Below, one piece after another: positions 56,070 to 64,000 of a stretch of 64,000 nt of DNA. A model generated the notes under the pieces. The model worked only from the letters and a program-made list of their open reading frames with translations, was not told where the DNA came from and did no database searches. A program made the position numbers and the translations under genes. Each line of letters begins with the position of its first letter. The stretch's first letter is position 1. The stretch comes from Craterostigma plantagineum (taxonomy: Eukaryota; Streptophyta; Magnoliopsida; Lamiales; Linderniaceae), in contig JAPQWV010000050.1 of the NCBI GenBank assembly GCA_027422505.1, forward strand, positions 2,666,001-2,730,000, given 5' to 3'.

Positions 56070-56858
56070 TGTTAGCAAAAGATTGCACTACTGCTGGTTT
56101 AACCACAGGATTGCACTACCAAAGTGAACTGCACCACTGAGGAGAATTGCACTACCGAAGTGAACTGCACCACTGAGGAGAATTGCAGTACTGAAGTGAA
56201 CTGCACCACTGAGGAGAATTTCACTACCGAAGTGAACTGCACTACCGATCAGAATTGCACGACTGAAGAAAATTGCACGACCGACCAGAATTGCACTACC
56301 GAATATCTGTATTGATTTTTCGAGGCTTGTGTTCAACACAATTTCCTTAAAACAGATTCATTCTCTCTACGTAAGTGCAAGAGATTTTCGTGAGCGTCTA
56401 TTTCCCAGGATACAACTAAAACGTGATTATAGGCTGCACCGAAACCTTAATCACACGGCGAACAATGAATATTAGAAGTGATGATGAACTACTATGAATG
56501 GGTTATGTGAATTGTGAAATAAGCTGTATAAAATATTTTTTTTCTCGTCTCTTCTCTCTCTTTGTTTCTGGGAAGAACTCTTATTAAATAAGAAATTCTA
56601 CCCACATGGCTCCCGACAAGTTACTATTGAAGCAACTATTCATCCTTATATTTAATTAAAATAATTACATAATGAGTGACAATGGAAAGAGAGCAGTTGA
56701 ACTGCTTTGTTCTTTTCCATCCACCATATGGAATCATTCTAGATGGATTTTGTCGGTAGGCCCAATTACTACAAAGCCCTCATTAATTTACCTCCAAAAA
56801 TTCACATTCACAAGCCCAATTAATTAAAATCCAAACTTTAATTAACTTAAACCCAACA
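56070..56858 (-). repeat. 3' LTR of the Copia element
   Basis: 789 bp, near-identical to the 5' LTR except for small differences. One is the lack of one ~32-bp unit that the 5' LTR has near 61243-61275. Confidence 0.9.
56104..56318. repeat. 18/36-bp tandem repeat inside the Copia LTR (3' LTR copy)
   Basis: Alternating units of 'TGCACCACTGAGGAGAAT' and 'TGCACTACCGAAGTGAAC' type, period 18 bp (36 bp as a pair), about ten to eleven 18-bp units. The same array is at about 61275-61490 in the 5' LTR. The phase keeps an open frame on both strands (plus-strand peptide repeat NCTTE-); I regard this as an artefact of the period. Confidence 0.9.
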
Positions 56859-56868
56859 ATCCCCCACA
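56859..56868 (-). other. Polypurine tract of the Copia element
   Basis: On the minus strand GTGGGGGAT directly precedes the 3' LTR start TGTTGGG, as expected for the plus-strand DNA primer. Confidence 0.8.
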
Positions 56869-57240
56869 TGAATGAGAATTGTTTGGATTCACAATTAGTG
56901 TTTATCTTCTGATTTCTGCATAGAGATAAGTATGGGTTTTCCATTTGAACTTTCTCCTTGTAGAGTACGCTTAGTCTACTAGCAGTCCAGTAGAACGCGA
57001 TGTCTTTATACTGTCCCGCTTTCTTGTGTAAACGAGCCCACGTACACTACACAGAAAACGTTTCTGTTTGTTCGTTCTCATAGTTTTATCCGTTTTGGCC
57101 ATGGACACCTTCCTAATTCTGCGAGGGTTTCTAAAGAACTAAGCCTTTCAGTTCTCATTTGAAGCGGCCCCACTTCTCCCTAACCTAGATCTTGGGATCT
57201 CCAGTCACATAGGTAGGGTTTTCCTTCTTAGTACTTTTAT

Positions 57241-60200
57241 AGTTTAAGGCTTTAAGCCCATTCCTTTCGTCAATCGTTCAACCGCATCTCTATTTAACCC
57301 TTTGGTGAGCGGATCCACAATGTTATCCGTTGATTTCACATAATCAATCGAGACAATCACAGTTGAGAGCAGTTGCCTAACGGTATTATGTCGACGACGT
57401 ATGTGCCTCGACTTACCATTATACATAGTATTCTGTGCTTGTCCAATCGCCAATTGGCTATCGCAATGTATGCATATAGGCGGCACAGGTTTTTCCCACT
57501 TAGGAATATCCTCCACGAAATGGCGTAGCCATTCAGCTTCTTCTCCACATTTATCCAAGGCAATGAACTCGTATTCCATAGTGGATCTCGCTATAACAGT
57601 TTGTTTCGAGGATTTCCACGACACAGCAGCCCCAACTAGTGTAAATACGTAACCGCTGGTGCTTTTCAAGTCCTTTGTATCAGATATCCAATTCGCGTCT
57701 GTGTAACCTTCTATCATAGCAGGATATCGACCATAATGCAATCCGTAATTTCGAGTATACCTTAAGTATCTCATAACTCTTATAATAGCGGTCCAATGTT
57801 CCGCACTTGGATTGCTCGTATATGAACTCAGTTTGCTTATAGCATAAGCAAGATCTGGCCTAGTGCAACTCATTAGATACATAAGGCTTCCAATAATCCT
57901 TGAGTATTCTACTTGAGAAACACCCTCACTGCGATTTTTCGACAACTGCACGCTTTTATCTAACGGTGTTCTGGCGATGCCAGTATCATTGTTGCCGAAT
58001 TTCTCAAGAATTTTGTCTACATAGCTTGACTCAAAACAAGACCGTTACTTGTTCTCGTGATTTTAATCCCTAAAATCACATCTGCAAGTCCCATATCTTT
58101 CATGTCAAATTTTGAATTCAAGATATTCTTGGTAGATTTGACAATTTTGTCACTACTACCAACAATGAGTATGTCGTCGACATACAGACACAAAATGACA
58201 TAGTCATCGTCTGTTTCCTTACAATAGACGCACTTATCGCACTCATTGATTCTAAAACCACTCGTTATCATTGCATGGTCAAACTTCTCGTGCCACTTCT
58301 TAGGGGCTTGTTTCAAACCAAACAATGACTTAATTAATTTACACACTTTCTTTTCTGTTCCAGGAGCACGAAAACCATCAGGTTGCTCCATATAGATCTC
58401 TTCATCTACATCCATTTGATGTACTTCCAAATTTCTTAAGGACGCGATAGCAAGTATCATCCTTATCGAATTTATTCTTGTCACAGGAGAATACGTATCA
58501 AAGTAATCTAAGCCCTCACGTTGCTTGTATCCCTTGATAACAAGTCTGGCTTTATACTTATCAATCGAACCATCAGGTTTCATTTTCCTTTTAAAAATCC
58601 ATTTGGATTCCAAAGGTTTACATCCTTCTGGGTGATCAACTAGTTCCCAAGTATGATTCTGTAAAATAGAATCAATTTCACTTTTAATGGCATCTTTCCA
58701 TAAAAGTCCTTCCGTGGAGCTCACCGCTTCATCATAAGTCTGTGGTTCCTTTTTGAGCAAATATGTTACGAAATCATCACCAAATGATTTCTCTATTCTC
58801 GCTCGTTTGCTCCGCCTCGGTTCAACGTCTAGAACCGGACTAGGATCTTCAGTTTCCTCATTAGTCGTTTACACAAACTCGGTCCATCGTTGGACTTATA
58901 CGGAAATATATTTTCAAAGAAACATGCATTCCTCGATTCCATTATAGAGTTCTTGTTTATATTCGATATTTTCGAATCATATACAAGAAACCGATATGCC
59001 ATGCTATTATGCGCATATCCAATAAAAATACAGTCCACCGTTTTGGGACCAATTTTAATTACCTTAGGCGTAGGTATGGCTACCTTCGCCAGACACCCCC
59101 ACATTCGGAAATGTTGATAGGATGGCATCTTTCCTTTCCATAACTCATAAGGAGTTGTATTTTCTTTCTTTCGAGGTATACTATTCAAAAGGTAATTACT
59201 CGACAAGATTGCTTCCCCCCACATGTTGGGTGGCAAGCTTGAACTTAATAACATCGCATTCATCATTTCTTTCAATGTGCGATTTTTTCGTTCAGCGACC
59301 CCATTTGATTGAGGTGAATATGGAGCAGTCACTTCATGAATAATACCATGCTCCGCACAAAAGTTACCGATTGGTGCTTCATATTCGCCACCTCGATCAC
59401 TTCTAAATCGTTTTATTTTCTTAGCGAGTTGATTTTCAACTTCTGTTTTATATAGAATAAATTTTTCTAACGCTTCGTCTTTGCTCTTTAGCAAATACAC
59501 ATAGCAATATTTCGTACTATCATCAATAAACGTTATAAAATATTTATTTCCACCCCGTGATTGAATGTATTTCAAATCACACACATCGCTATGAATTAAT
59601 TCAAGCGGTTCAGTAATTCGTATTACCGTGGGGAATGACGATCTCGTCAATTTTGCTTCAACGCAAACTTCACATTTATGTTCGAATCAATATCGAATTT
59701 AGGAATATGGTTCATGTTAATTAAACGACGTATCGAATCAAAATTAACGTGACCAAATCTTCCATGCCATAAATTGGAAGATTCAAGCAAGTAAACAGAA
59801 GAATTATTTATATTCATCTGATTGACCTCAGTCATTACATTCAACTTGAATAAACCGTCTGTAGCATAGCCCTTTCCTACAAACAATCCCGACTTCGACA
59901 ATATCAATTTGTCGGATTCAATAACAATATGAAAACCGTGCTTGTTCAACAAAAATCCCGATATAAGGTTCTTGCGTATTTCAGGTACATACAACACGTC
60001 TTTCAACGTTAGTATTTTTCCGGACGTCATCTTGAGCAGCACGCTGCCTTTTCCTCGACGGTCGCAGTCGCTGAATTGCCCATATAAATCTTTTCTCCAT
60101 CAGTTGACTCGAAAGCCGTGAAAAGACTTCGATTGGTGCACACATGTCTCGTCGCACCGGTATCGATCCACCACTCTTTTGGATTGGATCCGATCATATT

Positions 60201-61193
60201 TACTTCCGAGACCACCGCGACAAGGCTCAGGTCCTCAACGTCTTTGGTGATGTCTTTCACCATATTGACCTCGTGGCGCTTCTTTGGAAGTCGACAGTCC
60301 GACGACTTGTGGCCTAGTTTGCCACAATTGAAGCACTTTCCCTTGAACTTATAGTTCGGCTTTGAGACGCCTCCGGTCGCCCCAAGTTTTGCTTTAGGTT
60401 TTACCACATCTTTGCCCTTTTTAGAGCCATACTCCACCACGTTTACTTTCGGTTCAGATGAGCTCGAGACTCTCTTTTCCGACCTTTTGTTGTCTTCTTC
60501 AATTCGAAGTCTGACAATCTAATCCTCCAAAGACATCTCATTGCGCTTATGCTTGAGATAGTTTTTGAAGTCTTTCCAGCCCGGCGACAGCTTTTTAGTG
60601 ATAGCCGCAACTTGGAAAGATTCACTTAGAACCATTCGTTCTGCATGGATCTCGTGCAAGATCAACTGGATCTCCTGCACCTGACTGATCACAGTCTTGG
60701 AATCGACCATCTTATAATCAAGGAACCGTCCGACAACAAATTTCTTTGTGCCGGCATCCTCAGTTTTATATTTTCGGTCCAACGATTCCCACAATTCTTT
60801 TTCCATAGCGACCGCACCATACACGTTGTACAGAGTATCGCTTAGGGCATTCAGAATATAATTACGACACAGAAAATCAGAGTGCTTCCATGCGTCAACA
60901 GCATTCACGACCTCAGCGTTCGTCTCGCCGTCGTTTACCTTAGGCTCGACCTCTTTCAGGTATGTTGCCAGGTTCAGCGTGGTGAGGTAGAAGAGCATCT
61001 TCTGTTGCCATCTTTTGAATGTTGAGGCTGTCCCTGTAAATTTCTCCGGCTTCTCCAGGTGGTTGACCCGTACGTTCGGCTTCGTAACCGCAGGTATGGC
61101 AGTGGGGATAACAACGGCAGTAGGGAGAACGACAGTGTTTTCTTCGTTCCTCGTAGATCCTTGGTTGTTGGGGGAGTCCACGTTGTCTGACAT
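57241..61193 (-). pseudogene. Copia Gag-Pol, broken
   Basis: Blocks in order: Gag (61193-60522, '[20 protein letters not shown]'), TAG at 60519-60521 where a Leu is expected, a CCHC knuckle ('CFNCGKLGHKSSDC') and protease ('WWIDTGATRHVC'). A frameshift near 60050 follows, then GAG-pre-integrase ('LWHGRFGHVN') and a frameshift near 59675. Next is integrase with its D,D,E residues ('HSDVCDL', 'FRSDRGGE', '[10 protein letters not shown]') and a break near 58860. The reverse transcriptase has 'YVDDILIVG' but is missing about nine residues of the KTAFLNG block near 58407. A frameshift near 58018 precedes RNase H ('YTDANWISD', '[12 protein letters not shown]') to TAA 57241-57243. No functional polyprotein can be made. 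Confidence 0.9.
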
Positions 61194-61199
61194 ATTCGT

Positions 61200-61213
61200 G
61201 AATCTGTTTTAAG
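61200..61213 (-). other. Leader sequence at the primer-site position, complementary to the LTR
   Basis: Two bases after the 5' LTR the sense strand reads CTTAAAACAGATTC. This has no TGG for pairing with a tRNA CCA end. It is the exact reverse complement of GAATCTGTTTTAAG in the LTR (plus-strand 61520-61533; also 56346-56359 in the 3' LTR). The gag ATG follows within 23 bases of the LTR. Confidence 0.7.
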
Positions 61214-61215
61214 AT

Positions 61216-62034
61216 TGTTAGCAAAAGATTGCACTACTGCTGGTTTGACCACAAGATTGCACTACTGCTGGTTTGACCACAGGATTGCACTACCGAAGTG
61301 AACTGCACCACTGAGGAGAATTGCACTACCGAAGTGAACTGCACCACTAAGGAGAATTGCACTACTGAAGTGAACTGCACCACTGAGGAGAATTGCACTA
61401 CCGAAGTGAACTGCACTACCGATCAGAATTGCACGACTGAAGAAAATTGCACGACCGACCAGAATTGCACTACCGAATATCTGTATTGATTTTTCGAGGC
61501 TTGTGTTCAACACAATTTCCTTAAAACAGATTCGCTCTCTCTACGTAAGTGCAAGAGATTTTCGTGAGCGTCTATTTCCCAGGATACAACGAAAACGTGA
61601 TTATAGGCTGCACTGAAACCTTAATCACACGGCGAACAATGAACATTAGAAGTGATGATGAACTACTATGAATGGGTTATGTGAATTGTGAAATAAGCTG
61701 TATAAAATATTTTATTTTTCTCGTCTCGTCTCTCTCTTTGTTTCTGGGAAGAACTCTTATTAAATAAGAAATTCTACCCACATGGCTCCCGACAAGTTAC
61801 TATTGAAGCAACTATTCATCTTTATATTTAATTAAAATAATTACAAAATGAGTGACGATGGAAAGAGAGCAGTTGAACTGCTTTGTTCTTTTCCATCCAC
61901 CATATGGAATCATTCTAGAAGGATTTTGTCGGTAGGCCCAATTACTACAAAGCCCTCATTAATTTACCTCCAAAACTTCACATTCACAAGCCCAATTAAT
62001 TAAAGTCCAAACTTTAATTAACTTAAACCCAACA
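61216..62034 (-). repeat. 5' LTR of the Copia element
   Basis: 819 bp; starts and ends as the 3' LTR. A TATA-like 'tattttata' on the minus strand near 61705-61715 is a candidate promoter element. Confidence 0.9.
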
Positions 62035-62039
62035 GTACC
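62035..62039. repeat. Right target-site duplication of the Copia element (GTACC)
   Basis: Directly follows the 5' LTR; joins in frame with the NBS sequence that resumes at 62040. Confidence 0.9.
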
Positions 62040-63836
62040 AAAAGTTGTTCGGTCAAAGGTATCTGATTGTTATGGACGATGTCTGGGGTACCGATGCTTG
62101 GGACGAGTTTAAGCGGTACTTTCCGAAGGATGAGAATAGAAGTCAAATTATTGTGACAACGAGGCTGATGAGCGTAGTTGACAGTATAACCAGCACTCGT
62201 AGTAACAGTTACCCGATGGGTTTCCTAGACGATGAAAACAGTTGGAAACTGTTCAGCGAAAAAGCCTTTCGCAACAACGGCGGAAGGTCGACGAGCGAAT
62301 TGGAGGAGATTGGAAAGAAGATCGCCAAAAACTGCAAAGGGCTTCCCCTCACGCTCGTCGTGGTCAGTGGACTCCTTTCGAACCTGATTATATGACCCGC
62401 GAATATTGGGAATCCGTTGCAGATGATGTGAACTCATTCTATCATTTGGAGATTGATGAGAACTGCTTGAGAATATTGTACCTCAGCTACAATCACCTGC
62501 CTATTCATCTCAAGGCATGCTTTCTTCGATTGAAAGAATTTCCCGAAGACTACGATATCAAAGCGTCTAAGCTTGTTGAGTATTGGATTGCCGAGGGAAT
62601 TGTGCGGCCGTCGGCCAGAAATGATAATAAGACATTGGAGAAGTTGCCATGGAATACTTAGAAGATCTGATCGACAGAAATATGATCTCCATTCGAAAGC
62701 TAGGGAAGATGGGGGAAATCAGAACTTGCGGCGTTCACGATATCCTGAGGCAACTGTGCGTCAAGGAATCTCTTAAAGAAAACATTTTCAGCATTTGGAA
62801 TATGTTAACAATTGATGGGAGTTTCTCTGCGAGTTCATGCTTTGTATGCCATGATGGAACGAGGACGACGACGACGAAGAGAATTGGCGTCTGCGAAGTC
62901 GTCCTCATTTGCTTGACATCATCAACGGCTGTCATGAATCCCATGGTGTGCGATGATTGCAGCACAAAGTATCCCCGGCTTATCAAATCAAGATTCATTA
63001 GGTTGATAAACAAGGTGGACGGCCAAATCGTAGAGATCCCATACACGACGAAGCTGACGTGGCTTCTACTGAGCATATACATAGATATTTCGGGCCTGTC
63101 GTTATTAGAATATGGGAGACGCCACAACTTAGGAAAGTGCATTTATGCCGTGGTGTGTTGCCTGTCCAAGAGACGAGAAGAAGTTCATCGTATTGCGACA
63201 TCTACAAACACTTCGTACGGTTTTCAACTTCAAGTGGACGGAGGAAGTTGTAAGAAGGATCCCAAATCTAGTGGAGTTGAAGGCTTCCTACGTATTAGAA
63301 GGTTACGAGGAACTAAACGGCTACTGCCTCAACAATCTTGCACTTCTGCACAAGCTTCGATCCTTGAAACTAGTTTTTCGTTATTGCACTTTGCGCATGG
63401 AAAACATCGCATTCCCAAACTCTCTGAAGGAATTGAGTTTGGGAGGTTGTTGTGGACTCTGCTGGGAAGACATGACGGTGATCGGTTCCCTGCCAAATCT
63501 CAAGGTTCTTAAGCTATATAACTATGCCTTTGTCGGGGAAGAGTGGTGCGTGGTTGAAGGGCAATTTCGGAAATTAAAGTACCTGAAACTTTATAAGTAA
63601 ATGTTGTGGCTTGGAGAGCAGAGGCTAGTAACCTTCCCGCTCTTGAGTTGCTTTGCCTTGAGAAACTTGAGGAGCTTAAGGAATTTCCATTAGGCATCGG
63701 AGATATTGATACCCTTCGTAGGATACACGTGGACGATTGCAATGAATGCGTCGTCGACTTAGTGAAGCAGATAAAGGAGGAACAAGACGACCTTGGTAAT
63801 GAGATTCTTGTTGAGATATCATATGATGAAGATTAA

Positions 63837-64000
63837 TTCTCTTCGACGTTGGATAATTATTAGTCCTCCGTGTTGTGTTATTAATGAAAGCTCATAGTAA
63901 GTGTCCGTGAATGATTACCGATAAAACAAATTGCTAGAGTATGTTTTATAGAACTATTTTTTAATGTATGAAAAAAGGCAGGTTATAATTAGTTCTTACT
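63837..64000. other. 3' flank of the NBS-LRR pseudogene
   Basis: Short AT-rich 3' region after TAA; nothing else was recognised before the window ends. Confidence 0.5.

Larger units (their letters stand above)
56070..62034 (-). mobile_element. Ty1/Copia LTR retrotransposon (5.97 kb), defective
   Basis: Two LTRs (56070-56858 and 61216-62034), TG...CA type on both strands, are bounded by the 5-bp duplication GTACC. Transcription sense is the minus strand: 5' LTR on the right, gag from 61193, then protease, integrase, reverse transcriptase and RNase H to 57241. A purine tract adjoins the 3' LTR. The order integrase before reverse transcriptase defines Copia. Several frame breaks make it non-autonomous. 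Confidence 0.95.
55199..63836 (+). pseudogene. CC-NBS-LRR (Rx/R1-like) resistance gene, split by a Copia element and frameshifted
   Basis: The 5' part (55199-56069) has the CC region ('YASVLSLLSSLDNVL', 'QITEIVHDVDDVIDSYVVDR') and the P-loop 'GMGGIGKTTLARNTF'. At 'LGTRLY' a Copia element with TSD GTACC interrupts it. The gene resumes at 62040 with 'KLFGQRYLIVMDDVW' (kinase 2), 'QIIVTTRL' and 'CKGLPLTLVV'. Frame changes follow near 62385, 62640, 63050-63150 and 63600. They separate 'YLSYNHLPIHLKACFLRL', the MHD-like 'GVHDILRQLC', the LRRs ('LPNLKVLKLYNYAF') and a terminal LRR (63606-63836). No canonical ATG precedes 'YASV'; the position of the usual Met-Ala reads GTA GCA. An intact relative would be a cytoplasmic immune receptor; this copy is dead. 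Confidence 0.85.

Noticed and set aside
56088..56339. NCTTE-type peptide repeat frames in the Copia LTR
   Set aside because: Open frames appear on both strands from the 18-bp period and lie in an LTR; no independent sign of a gene.
1..64000. tRNA, rRNA or microRNA genes
   Set aside because: No cloverleaf-like or rRNA sequence was recognised by eye; the pol III-like boxes at 20621-20869 belong to a SINE. A tRNAscan or Infernal run could overturn this.

Overview
The window is nuclear DNA of a flowering plant. Every host gene is a plant family (F-box/FBA, WLIM1, PLS-DYW pentatricopeptide, SUO-type BAH/TFIIS-N, Rx-type CC-NBS-LRR), introns are short and AT-rich, and transposons of almost every plant class are nested in the intergenic space. 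The R1-like look of the NBS-LRR suggests an asterid (Lamiales/Solanales-like), but that is an inference.

Region 1 (1-1740): a truncated AT-rich hAT-like copy joined directly to the last codons and 3' UTR of a lost F-box gene. Region 2 (1748-16257): one 14.5-kb Mutator-like element (MULE) with matching terminal inverted repeats and a 9-bp target duplication GAAATAGAG. It carries (+) a five-exon DUF1985-Ulp1 protease gene, (+) a mudrA-type transposase with a premature TAG near its C-terminus, (-) an eight-exon paralogue of the first gene in which the catalytic His and Cys positions are substituted, and (-) a small DEK_C-domain ORF that looks like a captured host fragment. The non-coding parts are filled with GGGWCCC repeats, partly in 21-bp phase. 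This element is the most unusual thing in the window.

Region 3 (16267-22245): a decayed minus-strand Ty3/Gypsy (Athila/Tat-like) relic with 5' LTR, tRNA-Asp primer site and broken gag, then a tRNA-derived SINE and AT-rich DNA. Region 4 (22246-34655): a tandem cluster of four F-box/FBA genes. F1-F3 carry stops or frameshifts and only F4 is open. A 5-kb hAT-type element between F3 and F4 contains a Stowaway MITE, an unclassified 9-bp-TSD insertion and, inside that, a solo LTR related to the one in region 3.

Region 5 (34649-50396): ordinary genes: a DCC thioredoxin-like protein (-), WLIM1 (+), a DYW editing PPR (+), a pseudokinase (-), a hAT MITE and a large SUO-like gene (+). Region 6 (51206-54412): a plant mariner element with an internally deleted transposase. 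Region 7 (54415-63836): an antisense NBS fragment, a 31-bp inverted repeat and a CC-NBS-LRR pseudogene split by a defective 5.97-kb Copia element (TSD GTACC). The Copia leader lacks a TGG-type primer site and is perfectly complementary over 14 nt to its own LTR.

Splice sites and products were read by eye. No alignments or database searches were run, and family names rest on recognised motifs.
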